NCBI RefSeq assembly: GCF_002960625.1
Contig: NZ_POJH01000020.1
Coordinates: forward strand, 1-35,716
DNA from: Streptococcus suis
GTDB taxonomy: Bacteria > Bacillota > Bacilli > Lactobacillales > Streptococcaceae
Direction: 5' to 3'
DNA: 35,716 bases
In this document: positions 25,816-34,226 of the stretch, one piece after another
Numbering within the stretch: the first letter of the stretch is position 1
How the letters are laid out: each line of letters starts with the position of its first letter
Program-made: the position numbers and the translations under genes
The notes under the pieces: model-generated
The model's input: only the letters and a program-made list of their open reading frames with translations
Database searches by the model: none
What the model was told of the DNA's origin: nothing

Positions 25816-26007
25816 TCAGGATGAACTTCGTCCTGGTATAGCTGCTAATATTTTGTAGGGGATAATGTCGTTACTTATATACAAAAGAGGCAGTTAAACA
25901 ACTGGAAACCAAACTTTCCTTCCTTTCTTTATTATTCTACACCCCCAGATAGAAATTTTAAGTTTGGTCTTTCTCAAACAGTGAATATCGCCATGTTCAC
26001 TGTTTTT
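25816..26007 (+). ncRNA. Candidate small RNA
   Basis: This stretch of about 190 bases lies between the yozE terminator and the phoH promoter and has no convincing gene. Starting at the expected +1 there is a stem CAGGATGA/TCGTCCTG with a 3-base loop (25817-25835), then a long-range pair ACCAAACTT/AAGTTTGGT (about 25909-25917 and 25960-25968) enclosing a pyrimidine-rich loop (TTCCTTCCTTTCTTT) that could pair with purine-rich ribosome-binding sites, and a strong terminator. The only short frame (ATG 25865, 10 codons) has a poor site. Function unknown; expression unproven. Confidence 0.4.
25976..26007 (+). terminator. Rho-independent terminator
   Basis: AAACAGTGAA (25976-25985) and TTCACTGTTT (25996-26005) form a perfect 10-bp stem with T-tract. 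No coding gene lies directly upstream, which is why a noncoding transcript is proposed. Confidence 0.88.
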
Positions 26008-26041
26008 CTTTTACATCGAAAATTCAGTTGTTGGAAAATTT

Positions 26042-26050
26042 TGGTATAAT
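26042..26050 (+). promoter_or_regulatory. Extended -10 promoter of phoH
   Basis: TGGTATAAT is an extended -10, 30 bases before the phoH start. Confidence 0.55.
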
Positions 26051-26079
26051 AATAGAAAAGCTACCAAAGGAGAAGTTTC

Positions 26080-27102
26080 TTGCAAGAACATTCGATTGAT
26101 ATTCACCTAAAACACCCAGATGATTTGTTTAGTCTTTTTGGTTCTAATGAACGCCATTTGCGATTGATGGAACAGGAATTGGGCGTGGTCATCCATGCAC
26201 GAACAGAAAAAGTCCAAGTGATTGGGCAAGAAGACCATGTAGAACAGGCCCGTCTTGTTATCCAGTCCCTTCTTGTCTTAGTCAATCGTGGTCTAGTCAT
26301 CAATACGCCAGATGTGGTCACGGCTATTTCCATGGTTAAAAATGATGAGATTGAGAAATTCGTCGCTCTCTATGAAGAAGAAATTATTAAGGACAACTAC
26401 GGCAAACCCATTCGCGTAAAGACCCTTGGTCAAAAACTCTATGTGGATAGCGTAAAGCGTCATGACATCGTGTTTGGAATTGGACCAGCTGGTACAGGGA
26501 AGACCTTCTTGGCGGTTACTCTTGCGGTAACAGCCCTCAAGCGGGGACAGGTCAAGCGCATTGTCCTGACCCGTCCTGCGGTAGAAGCAGGCGAAAGTTT
26601 AGGATTCTTGCCAGGGGACTTAAAAGAAAAAGTAGACCCCTATTTGCGGCCTGTCTATGATGCCCTCTACCAGATTTTGGGTAAGGAACAGACCACGCGC
26701 CTAATGGAGCGGGAGATTATCGAGATTGCACCGCTGGCCTATATGCGGGGTCGGACCTTGGAAGATGCCTTTGTCATCTTGGATGAGGCACAAAATACCA
26801 CTATTATGCAGATGAAGATGTTCTTGACCCGTCTGGGCTTTAATTCCAAGATGATTGTCAATGGGGATATTAGCCAGATTGACCTGCCACGCAAGGTTAA
26901 GTCAGGCCTGATTGATGCGACGGAGAAGTTGAGCAACATTCCACAGATTGATTTCGTGCATTTTTCAGCCAAGGACGTGGTTCGTCACCCAGTTGTTGCC
27001 CAGATTATCAATGCCTACGAGCAGGAGGCTCTGGCTGCGGATGGTCGGGCAAGTTTTGAAAGTATAGGGCAACCAAGTCGGAGTGAAGAGGATGAAGATT
27101 AG
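26080..27102 (+). CDS. phoH: PhoH-family ATPase
   Basis: A 340-residue PhoH-like protein: an N-terminal KH-like region (LFGSNERHLRLMEQELGVVI, about residues 16-60), then a superfamily 1 type ATPase domain with Walker A GPAGTGKTFLAV near residue 135, Walker B AFVILDEAQNTT and NGDISQIDLP. PhoH proteins are linked to RNA metabolism and ribosome maturation, with the exact role unsettled. It starts with TTG at 26080, after a strong AAAGGAG; no ATG is placed suitably. Monocistronic, convergent with the metallo-hydrolase gene and sharing its terminator. Confidence 0.93.
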   Translation: MQEHSIDIHLKHPDDLFSLFGSNERHLRLMEQELGVVIHARTEKVQVIGQEDHVEQARLVIQSLLVLVNRGLVINTPDVVTAISMVKNDEIEKFVALYEEEIIKDNYGKPIRVKTLGQKLYVDSVKRHDIVFGIGPAGTGKTFLAVTLAVTALKRGQVKRIVLTRPAVEAGESLGFLPGDLKEKVDPYLRPVYDALYQILGKEQTTRLMEREIIEIAPLAYMRGRTLEDAFVILDEAQNTTIMQMKMFLTRLGFNSKMIVNGDISQIDLPRKVKSGLIDATEKLSNIPQIDFVHFSAKDVVRHPVVAQIINAYEQEALAADGRASFESIGQPSRSEEDED

Positions 27103-27133
27103 GTGCATTAACAGAATATTCATTGGTTGATAC

Positions 27134-27174
27134 AAAAAACCTGCCTGGTTCAATCTGAACTAGGCAGGTTTTCT
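27134..27174. terminator. Bidirectional terminator
   Basis: AAAACCTGCCTGGTTC (27136-27151) pairs with GAACTAGGCAGGTTTT (27157-27172) with one G-T pair; A- and T-rich flanks serve both phoH and the leftward hydrolase gene. Confidence 0.93.
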
Positions 27175-27176
27175 TG

Positions 27177-27815
27177 TCATCTAAAAAAAGGATTGAAATT
27201 TTTCTCATGTCCAACGCTGGTATTTTGACCATGACCTGGATGGACAGTGTAGTGGTTTGGCAGGGTGAAAATGTGTTCTCGGATACCCGCAATTAGGTCA
27301 TCGAAGTTACTGGTTGGTAGGTCTGTACGTCCAATCGTTTCACGGAAGAGAGCATCTCCAGTGACAACAGCTTCCGCTTCTGGAAAGATAAAGGATACGC
27401 CACCGATGGAGTGACCTGGTGTTGGCACAACCTTGAAATGAAAACCGTCAAACTGATAGTCTTCTTGGTATTGGAAGATGTTTTCGGCAGGTCGGCAGAC
27501 CACATTTTCCATATCATCGTGACGAGGTAGGCCAGATAGGTTCATCTCAGGTGTATAGAGCCAGCTAGCCTCGCTTTCAGCTACATAGACAGGTGGGAAA
27601 TGATAGCTCTCGCGCAGGATGTCTAAGCTCATAATATGGTCGTAGTGGGTGTGGGTCAGGAGAATGGCCGCAATTGGTTTACCTATTTTTTCAATAGTGG
27701 CTTGGATTTTAGCCCAGTCGCTTCCTGGGTCGACGATAAGTAGGTGGCTATCATTTTCAATATAGTAGGTATTTTGAAAGGCAACAGGATTGACAGATTT
27801 GTGGATAATCATCAT
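27177..27815 (-). CDS. MBL-fold metallo-hydrolase (glyoxalase II-like)
   Basis: A 212-residue metallo-beta-lactamase-fold enzyme. The metal-binding set is complete: HTHYDH near residue 58, VPTPGHSIGG, VVTGDALF and the final His in VHPGHGQNTS, as in the hydroxyacylglutathione-hydrolase-like group. Likely a thioester or similar hydrolase; substrate unknown. The ATG at 27815 (or the adjacent 27812) follows AGGAG; a GTG at 27827 is in frame but overlaps that site. It is divergent from dinG with about 110 bases between starts. Confidence 0.9.
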   Translation of the reverse strand: MMIIHKSVNPVAFQNTYYIENDSHLLIVDPGSDWAKIQATIEKIGKPIAAILLTHTHYDHIMSLDILRESYHFPPVYVAESEASWLYTPEMNLSGLPRHDDMENVVCRPAENIFQYQEDYQFDGFHFKVVPTPGHSIGGVSFIFPEAEAVVTGDALFRETIGRTDLPTSNFDDLIAGIREHIFTLPNHYTVHPGHGQNTSVGHEKNFNPFFR

Positions 27816-27913
27816 ATTTCTCCTCACAGAAACGGTTTTTATACAAGTAGTCTAACAAAAAAATCCAGTGAATTCATGGATTTTGTTTGAGGCTTTTTCC
27901 TGACGGTCGATTG

Positions 27914-27922
27914 TGCTATAAT
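27914..27922 (+). promoter_or_regulatory. Extended -10 of dinG, possibly leaderless
   Basis: TGCTATAAT overlaps the first in-frame ATG (27921). Transcription would start near 27929, at the ATG 27930. Confidence 0.5.
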
Positions 27923-27929
27923 GAACAGT

Positions 27930-30395
27930 ATGAAAGATACGCGAACAAGCAATCGGTATGCCGTTGTCGATTTGGAAGCAACAGGTACAGGTGCCGATGC
28001 AAAAATTATTCAAATCGGGATTGTTCTGATTGAAAACGGAGAAATCATTGACAGCTATGCGACGGACATCAATCCCTACGAGCTACTTGATGACCATATT
28101 AAAAATTTGACGGGCATCACAGACCAGCAGTTGGAACAGGCTCCCGATTTTGGTCAGGTAGCTGGAACAATTTATGACATGATTGGAGATGCCATTTTTG
28201 TAGCCCATAATGTCAAATTTGATGCCAATCTCTTGGCAGAAGCTCTTTTCTTCGAAGGTTATGAACTGCTGACGCCGCGCGTGGATACGGTGGAATTGGC
28301 ACAATTATTTTTCCCGACTTTTGACAAATACAGTCTGGGCAATCTAGCAGAGCATTTGGACTTGGGTCTGGACCAGGCCCACACGGCTATTTCAGATGCT
28401 CTGGCAACGGCTCGACTTCTTATCAAAATTCAAGAGAAAATCAAGAGTTTACCTCGAACTGTTGTTGAAAAAATTCTTGATTTAGCGGATAATCTGCTCT
28501 TTGAATCCCGTCTGGTCATTGATGAACTGGTGCCTTACCTGTCCGAAGCGATTTCGACCAGTTTAGAAAGTGTTCACGGCTTGGTTTTGAGAAAGCCAGT
28601 CAAAGCCCAGCCAGCCTATCATCTGTCAGAAGATTTTGCGACCAATATTGCCCTTCTAGGTCTACACGAACGTAAAAAACAAACGGCCTTTGCTCAACTG
28701 GTTGAAAAACGACTGGCTGATGTGGAACAAGTGCATTTTATACAGGCTCAGGCAGGCTTGGGCAAGACCTACGGTTATCTGCTGCCCTTGCTTGCCAGGT
28801 CAGAAAATCCTCTCTTGGTAACGGTGCCGACCAAGCTCCTTCAAGAGCAGATTATGGAAAACGAGGGGGACAAGCTGAGAGAGATTTTCCATATTTCCAT
28901 GGCTTCCCTCAAGTCGCCCAAGCATTTTATTAAATTGGATAGTTTTTGGAAAACCTTGCAGCGACAAGACGACAATCGCTTGGTCAATCAATTTAAGATG
29001 CAGGTCCTTATCTGGCTGACAGAAACTCGAACAGGCGATATGGACGAACTCAAGCAGAAACAACGCTACCAAGCCTACTTTGATGAGATTGCCCATGATG
29101 GAAACTTGGAGCCTACCAGTCTTTTCTGGGGCTGGGATTTTTGGCAAGGATTGAACCAGCAAGCCCTATCCAGCAGGTTGCTCATTACCAATCATGCCTA
29201 TTTCCTCAGTCATCTCAAGGACCAAGATCCCCTGATGGACAATCGTTTGGTGGTCATCGACGAGGCTCAGAAATTCCTCTTGGCTGCCGAAAATCTGGCG
29301 ACGGCTTCTCAGGATTTAACAGTTTCCTTGCAGTTACTGCAGAGCAAAAAAGACAAGGCGGATAAGGTTCTAGACCAACGTCTTTATGAGTCCTGTCAAT
29401 TTGAGCTCAACCACCTCTTGAATCGTTTTCGTCAGTATGGTCAAAGGGAAATAGCAAAAGAAGACTTAGGTCAACTCAAGCAGAATTTGGCTGAATTACA
29501 GGACATTGACCTGCAGGACCTGGCTCAACTCCTAGACTATTATGACAGTTTTTGGCTGGAAGAAAAGTATCTTGAGGACAAGCGAATTGCTTATTTGCGA
29601 GGCTCCAAGGACAGCCTCTTGAATGTGGCCAACTATCTACCAGATACCAAGATTTTCTGTATCAGCGCCACCTTGACCATCAGCAAAAAGGTCAGTCTGG
29701 CCGACCTACTGGGCTTTGAGCAGGTCACCATGGACTTGCTTCCCACACAAGCAGTGACCAACCAGCAGCTACTCTTTCCGACCAATCTCCCTGACATACT
29801 CTCTTGTTCAAAAGAAGAGCACGCAGCCTATTTGGTGCATTCCTTAGGGAAAATAGCAGAGCTGGGCAGACCGATTTTGGTCTTATTCACCTCTATTTCC
29901 CTGCTCTTACAAGTGTCGGATTTACTAGAAGACAATAACATTCCTCACCTAGCCCAACATAAGCATGGACAGGAAATGACCCTCAAACGCAAATTTGAAC
30001 GTGGGGAAAGCCAGATTTTACTGGGAACAGGAGTATTCTGGGAGGGAGTTGACTTTGCCAGCCAGGACCAATTGATTCAGGTCATTACAAGACTGCCATT
30101 CGATAATCCCAAGGACCGTTTTGTCCAGAAAATCAATCACCATCTGCGTGAAGAAGGGAAAAATCCATTTTATGATTACAGCCTGCCTATGATGATGATT
30201 AAATTAAAACAGGCCATCGGACGTACCAATCGGCATGACAAACAAGATTCTGTGGTCTTAGTATTGGATCCTCGCATTCATACCAAGCGATATGGACAAC
30301 AAATCCTCTCCTTCTTTGAGGAAGAGTATCAAGTTTTAAGTATGAATGAGAAGGAAATAGAAGGGCTTGTTCAGTATTTTTTTGAAGAAGTATAA
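27930..30395 (+). CDS. dinG: DinG-family protein with N-terminal DEDDh exonuclease
   Basis: An 821-residue fusion of a DnaQ-like 3'-5' exonuclease (residues 1-165) and a superfamily 2 XPD/DinG-like helicase. Exonuclease residues: YAVVDLEATG (D, E), AHNVKFDANL (D) and AHTAISDALATA (H, D). Helicase motifs: QAGLGKTYG (Walker A), VVIDEAQKF (motif II), FCISATLTI (III) and QAIGRTNRHD (VI). I see no four-cysteine Fe-S cluster between motifs I and II, as in the staphylococcal homologue reported to be a nuclease without helicase activity. Start 27930 is chosen because 27921 lies inside the -10 element. Confidence 0.93.
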   Translation: MKDTRTSNRYAVVDLEATGTGADAKIIQIGIVLIENGEIIDSYATDINPYELLDDHIKNLTGITDQQLEQAPDFGQVAGTIYDMIGDAIFVAHNVKFDANLLAEALFFEGYELLTPRVDTVELAQLFFPTFDKYSLGNLAEHLDLGLDQAHTAISDALATARLLIKIQEKIKSLPRTVVEKILDLADNLLFESRLVIDELVPYLSEAISTSLESVHGLVLRKPVKAQPAYHLSEDFATNIALLGLHERKKQTAFAQLVEKRLADVEQVHFIQAQAGLGKTYGYLLPLLARSENPLLVTVPTKLLQEQIMENEGDKLREIFHISMASLKSPKHFIKLDSFWKTLQRQDDNRLVNQFKMQVLIWLTETRTGDMDELKQKQRYQAYFDEIAHDGNLEPTSLFWGWDFWQGLNQQALSSRLLITNHAYFLSHLKDQDPLMDNRLVVIDEAQKFLLAAENLATASQDLTVSLQLLQSKKDKADKVLDQRLYESCQFELNHLLNRFRQYGQREIAKEDLGQLKQNLAELQDIDLQDLAQLLDYYDSFWLEEKYLEDKRIAYLRGSKDSLLNVANYLPDTKIFCISATLTISKKVSLADLLGFEQVTMDLLPTQAVTNQQLLFPTNLPDILSCSKEEHAAYLVHSLGKIAELGRPILVLFTSISLLLQVSDLLEDNNIPHLAQHKHGQEMTLKRKFERGESQILLGTGVFWEGVDFASQDQLIQVITRLPFDNPKDRFVQKINHHLREEGKNPFYDYSLPMMMIKLKQAIGRTNRHDKQDSVVLVLDPRIHTKRYGQQILSFFEEEYQVLSMNEKEIEGLVQYFFEEV

Positions 30396-30420
30396 GGGAG
30401 CAACAAGGCTTCCTTTTCTT
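30394..30420 (+). terminator. Terminator of dinG
   Basis: AAGGGAGC and GCTTCCTT pair over 8 positions (one G-T) with a short loop and T-rich tail. The 5' arm overlaps the dinG stop. Confidence 0.7.
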
Positions 30421-30521
30421 TTAGTGTTTGAAAATATTATATTTTGTCATACTCCTCATCATTAGGAATGCTTTCCTCCGCTCCATACTACATACCAGTG
30501 ATTTTCTTTATGATTAAAATA

Positions 30522-30530
30522 TGGTATAAT
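30522..30530 (+). promoter_or_regulatory. Extended -10 promoter of proB
   Basis: TGGTATAAT, an extended -10, 33 bases before the proB ATG. No -35 consensus. I see no T-box in the 167-base gap. Confidence 0.6.
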
Positions 30531-30562
30531 TTTCCAAATATTAGTTTTTGTGAGAAGAGATT

Positions 30563-31639
30563 ATGACAGAAAAAACGATTGTTTTTAAAGTAGGGACCAG
30601 CTCTCTGACCCAAGAAAATGGCAGTTTGGACCGCATTAAGATTGCTCGGATTACCAATCAGCTAGCTCAGTTGCACCAGAAGGGTTACCAGATTGTGCTA
30701 GTAACATCTGGTTCGATTGCTGCTGGTTTTCGGAGATTGGGATTTGACAAACGACCGACCAAGATTGCGGAGAAGCAGGCTTCTGCGGCTGTGGGTCAGG
30801 GATTGCTGATTGAGGAATACACGCAGAACCTGATGAAAGATGGGATTGTGTCAGCTCAAATCTTGTTGACCCAGGATGATTTTGCGGATGCCAGACGTTA
30901 TCAGAATGCCTCTCAGGCCTTGCAGGTCTTGCTCAAACAACGTGCTATTCCTATTATCAACGAAAATGACACCATTGCCATTGAGGAGATTAAGGTGGGG
31001 GACAATGATACCCTGTCTGCCCAGGTGGCTTCCCTCTTGAAAGCGGACCTCTTGGTGCTCTTGACAGATGTGGATGGCCTTTACACGGCCAATCCTAATA
31101 GCGATCCCAATGCCAAACATTTGCCAGAGATTAAGGAAATTACGGAAGACTTGTTTGCCATGGCAGCAGGAGCTGGCTCGTCCAACGGAACGGGAGGCAT
31201 GACCACCAAATTGCAGGCGGCACAGATTGCTACCAAGTCGGGTGTACCTGTCTTTATCTGCTCGTCCAAGGAGGATACGGCTCTTCTACAAGCAGTCACC
31301 CAAGCCAACCGTGGGACCCTCTTTTTAGCAGATGACCATGCCATGAACCAACGCAAGCAGTGGATGGCTTTCTACGCTCGGACAGATGCAGCAGTTGAGG
31401 TGGATGCTGGTGCGGTTGAAGCCATGTTGCACCAAGGACGCAGTTTGTTAGCTGCTGGTGTCAAAGCCCTAGAAGGCGACTTTGAAGTAGGACAGGTCGT
31501 GGAAGTTTACAGTCAAGCAGACCACCGTTTGATTGGTAAAGGGCGGGTTAAACTCTCGTCCCGGGACTTGCAGGACCAGTTGGCAAATGGCAGAGCGGAA
31601 GGTGTGTTGATTCACCGCAACGATTGGGTTAGCTTATAG
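30563..31639 (+). CDS. proB: Glutamate 5-kinase
   Basis: ProB makes glutamyl-5-phosphate, the first and feedback-controlled step to proline. The amino-acid-kinase domain has [10 protein letters not shown] (residues 6-15), [35 protein letters not shown] and [12 protein letters not shown]; a C-terminal PUA domain follows (about 270-355). At 358 residues it is slightly shorter than the roughly 367-369 I expect. Its stop codon TAG is the first triplet of a BOX-like repeat, so the last residues may have been replaced or lost on insertion. GAGAAGAG precedes the ATG. Confidence 0.95.
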   Translation: MTEKTIVFKVGTSSLTQENGSLDRIKIARITNQLAQLHQKGYQIVLVTSGSIAAGFRRLGFDKRPTKIAEKQASAAVGQGLLIEEYTQNLMKDGIVSAQILLTQDDFADARRYQNASQALQVLLKQRAIPIINENDTIAIEEIKVGDNDTLSAQVASLLKADLLVLLTDVDGLYTANPNSDPNAKHLPEIKEITEDLFAMAAGAGSSNGTGGMTTKLQAAQIATKSGVPVFICSSKEDTALLQAVTQANRGTLFLADDHAMNQRKQWMAFYARTDAAVEVDAGAVEAMLHQGRSLLAAGVKALEGDFEVGQVVEVYSQADHRLIGKGRVKLSSRDLQDQLANGRAEGVLIHRNDWVSL

Positions 31640-31910
31640 TCGTTCAGTTTATCTTTTATTACTTCGACGCATGAGGAAACTTCGTTTCCTTATTTCCAAC
31701 TTCAAACACTCCACCGGATTGTTTGAACTCGCTTTGCCGTACTTGGTAGAAGTAACTTGCTTCGCAAGTGCAATCTCCAACCTTGTACAGTCACTCGACT
31801 GTACAAGCAGCCTGCAGCTTTTGGTGCGAACATCATTCGCTTTATTTCTGACCTCCAACAGTCTATTCTTAGACTGTTGGAGCAAATACTAAAAGCAAAC
31901 TGAAAGACTA
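31637..31910. repeat. BOX-like element A between proB and proA
   Basis: 274 bp with terminal inverted repeats TAGTCGTTCAGTTTATCTTT and, from the right, TAGTCTTTCAGTTTGCTTTT. The core AACTCGCTTTGCCGTACTT (31726-31744) is shared with element B. Three two-hairpin modules are inserted: AGGAAAC/GTTTCCT plus TTCAAACA/TGTTTGAA (31674-31727); ACTTGC/GCAAGT plus CTTGTACAGTC/GACTGTACAAG (31755-31807); GCGAA/TTCGC plus a 13-bp stem starting CTCCAACAG (31826-31882). It is transcribed inside the pro operon. Confidence 0.82.
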
Positions 31911-31924
31911 AATAGGAGAAAAAT

Positions 31925-33163
31925 ATGACAACAACACAAGCATTATTAGACAGTTTATTGGTCCATAAGGCCTCTATCAACCTGGCAACAACCGAACAAA
32001 AAAACCAGGCCCTATCAGCCATGGCAGACCAGTTGGTTGCCCAAACTGAGGCCATCCTAGCAGGCAATGCCATCGACATGGAACATGCCCAAGGCAAGAT
32101 TAGCCAAGTCATGCAGGACAGATTACTCCTGACAACAGAGCGGATTGAAGCAATGGCTGATGGTATTCGTGCCTTAATAGCCTTACCAGATCCAGTTGGT
32201 TTGACCTTGGAAGAATACACTCGGGCAGATGGGTTGAAGATTAGTAAGAAGTCTATTCCCTTTGGCTTGGTAGGAATGATTTACGAAAGTCGTCCCAATG
32301 TGACTTCAGATGCCGCTGCCTTGGCCATCAAAAGTGGCAACGCAGTTATCTTGCGTGGAGGAAAGGAAGCCTTTCATTCAGCTCAAGCTATTGTCACAGC
32401 CCTCAAAGCTGGTTTGGAAGAAGTTGGCCTATCACCTAAGGTCATCGAACTAGTCCAAGATACCAGCCGAACCTCTGCGACAGAGTTGATGACGGCAAAA
32501 GGCAAGATTGACCTCTTGGTGCCTCGCGGTGGTGCAGGGCTCATTCAAGCTGTTGTGGAAAATGCGACAGTTCCTGTCATCGAAACAGGTACGGGTATCT
32601 GCCATGTCTATGTAGATAAGGATGCGGACTTGGACAAGGCCGTTCAGATTGTGGTCAATGCCAAAACCAGTCGTCCATCTGTCTGCAATGCGGCGGAAGT
32701 TTTATTGGTTCATGAAGAAATTGCCAGCCAATTCCTACCTCGTCTTGAGGAAGCTCTTTCTGGTCGGGTGGAGTTGCGTGCTGACAGTCAGGCTCAGGCT
32801 CTTCTCAACCAATCTACACCGGCAGGCGAACAAGATTTCGATACTGAATTTCTGGACTATGTCATGGCGGTCAAGGTCGTTTCAAGTGTAGAAGAGGCTA
32901 TCAGCCATATCGCCCAGCATTCAACAGGACATAGCGAGGCCATTGTGACGGAAAACAGCCAGACAGCAGATTATTTCACACTCTATGTGGATTCGGCGGC
33001 TGTTTATGTCAATGCCTCGACCCGCTTCACAGACGGTGGCGAGTTCGGTCTGGGTTGTGAGCTGGGTATTTCCACCCAGAAGATGCACGCCCGTGGTCCA
33101 ATGGGCCTGCGTGAGATGACCACCTACAAGTACATCATCACAGGCGACGGCCACATTCGTTAG
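31925..33163 (+). CDS. proA: Glutamate-5-semialdehyde dehydrogenase
   Basis: ProA reduces glutamyl-5-phosphate with NADPH to the semialdehyde that cyclises to pyrroline-5-carboxylate. The 412-residue protein shows [20 protein letters not shown] (about residue 113), [20 protein letters not shown], the catalytic Cys in TGICHVYVD and the late [25 protein letters not shown] at 31914-31918 lies directly behind BOX-like element A. proC follows after 9 bases. Confidence 0.97.
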   Translation: MTTTQALLDSLLVHKASINLATTEQKNQALSAMADQLVAQTEAILAGNAIDMEHAQGKISQVMQDRLLLTTERIEAMADGIRALIALPDPVGLTLEEYTRADGLKISKKSIPFGLVGMIYESRPNVTSDAAALAIKSGNAVILRGGKEAFHSAQAIVTALKAGLEEVGLSPKVIELVQDTSRTSATELMTAKGKIDLLVPRGGAGLIQAVVENATVPVIETGTGICHVYVDKDADLDKAVQIVVNAKTSRPSVCNAAEVLLVHEEIASQFLPRLEEALSGRVELRADSQAQALLNQSTPAGEQDFDTEFLDYVMAVKVVSSVEEAISHIAQHSTGHSEAIVTENSQTADYFTLYVDSAAVYVNASTRFTDGGEFGLGCELGISTQKMHARGPMGLREMTTYKYIITGDGHIR

Positions 33164-33172
33164 GAGGATAGG

Positions 33173-33958
33173 ATGAAGATTGGATTTATCGGACTGGGCA
33201 ACATGGGAGCGGCATTGGCTCATGCAGTCAGTCAGCAGCCAGATACCCAGCTCCTCCTCAGCAATCATAACCCAGCAAAAGCCCAGGCTCTACAAGCTCA
33301 GCTGGGCGGTCAGCTCTTGTCTAATGGACAAATAGCAGAGCAGGCCGAGGTCATTTTCCTTGGGGTCAAGCCTCACCTGATTCAGTCAGTCTTGTCAGGC
33401 TTACAGGACCAGATTAGCCAGAATTCGTCAGCTATCTGGATTTCTATGGCAGCGGGTGTGACCCTTGACAGCCTGGCAGAATTTGTATCGGCAGACAAGA
33501 TCATTCGTATCATGCCCAATACACCGGTTGCTATCGGCCAAGGCATGACAACCTATAGCCTGGTCAATCAAAATCTCGCTCCGCTATTGGAACAAATTCT
33601 AGAAAAATCAGGTAAGGTCCAGCAGGTGCCAGAGAGCCTGATTGACGCAGCAACGGCTATCGCAGGCTGCGGACCGGCCTTTGTCTATCAGATGATTGAG
33701 GCTTTGACAGATGCCGGTGTGCAGAACGGGCTGACGGCTCAGGATGCCAAGGTTTTGGCGGCCCAAACTCTGGCAGGCACCGCCCAGATGGTCTTGAATA
33801 GTGACAAGCACCCAGCCCAGCTCCGACAGGAAGTGACCTCGCCAGGAGGCTCGACCATCGCAGGAGTTGTGGCTCTTGAAAAAGAAGGTTTCCGCTATGC
33901 CATTATCAAGGCAGTCGCCGCCGCCCTCAAAAAGACTAGAAAATTGGGTAAAAAATAG
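33173..33958 (+). CDS. proC: Pyrroline-5-carboxylate reductase
   Basis: ProC performs the last step to proline with NAD(P)H. The 261-residue protein has the Rossmann motif GFIGLGNMGAALA at residues 4-16, VKPHLIQSVL, IRIMPNTPVAIGQGM and the C-terminal dimer domain with AGCGPAFVYQMIEALTDAG and SPGGSTIAGVVALEKEGFR. AGGAGG precedes the ATG. Last gene of proB-proA-proC; a second BOX-like element follows it. Confidence 0.97.
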   Translation: MKIGFIGLGNMGAALAHAVSQQPDTQLLLSNHNPAKAQALQAQLGGQLLSNGQIAEQAEVIFLGVKPHLIQSVLSGLQDQISQNSSAIWISMAAGVTLDSLAEFVSADKIIRIMPNTPVAIGQGMTTYSLVNQNLAPLLEQILEKSGKVQQVPESLIDAATAIAGCGPAFVYQMIEALTDAGVQNGLTAQDAKVLAAQTLAGTAQMVLNSDKHPAQLRQEVTSPGGSTIAGVVALEKEGFRYAIIKAVAAALKKTRKLGKK

Positions 33959-33995
33959 ATTTGATATAGAAAATTTTTGGTTGCAACGTATTTTT

Positions 33996-34098
33996 CAGTC
34001 TTTTAGTTTACTTTTAGTACTAGGCAACGAGCTGTAGGCTGTACTGAAGTACGGCAAAGCGAGTTAACGACGTAATAAAAGAAAAACTAAATGACGAT
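33996..34098. repeat. BOX-like element B downstream of proC (inverted to A)
   Basis: About 103 bp, the short boxA-boxC form without hairpin modules. Terminal repeats AGTCTTTTAGTTTACTTTTA and, from the right, CGTCATTTAGTTTTTCTTTT. AAGTACGGCAAAGCGAGTT (34047-34065) is the exact reverse complement of the core of element A, so A and B flank proA-proC in opposite orientation. Confidence 0.8.
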
Positions 34099-34167
34099 AA
34101 GACCGATGGAAACGGTTGGCGGTTACGATATACTATAGTCAATCCTAAATATTTTCATAATCTCCTT

Positions 34168-34198
34168 AAAAACTTGGCTATTTTGGTCAAGTTTTTTT
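34168..34198. terminator. Bidirectional terminator
   Basis: AAAAACTTG (34168-34176) and CAAGTTTTT (34188-34196) form a 9-bp stem with A/T tracts on both sides; between proC and the leftward TetR gene. Confidence 0.8.
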
Positions 34199-34226
34199 GG
34201 TGAGAAAGTACAAAAAAACAGGACTT

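Noticed and set aside
25865..25897. Ten-codon peptide gene in the poly-G unit
   Set aside because: Ribosome-binding site is only three bases from the ATG and the peptide has no distinctive feature; noncoding RNA is the better reading.
30421..30562. Possible T-box or riboswitch before proB
   Set aside because: The gap is short, has no specifier-like stem or T-box sequence, and an extended -10 lies only 33 bases before the ATG.
31671..31892. 73-codon frame between proB and proA
   Set aside because: Entirely within BOX-like element A; the paired arms explain the sequence better than coding does.
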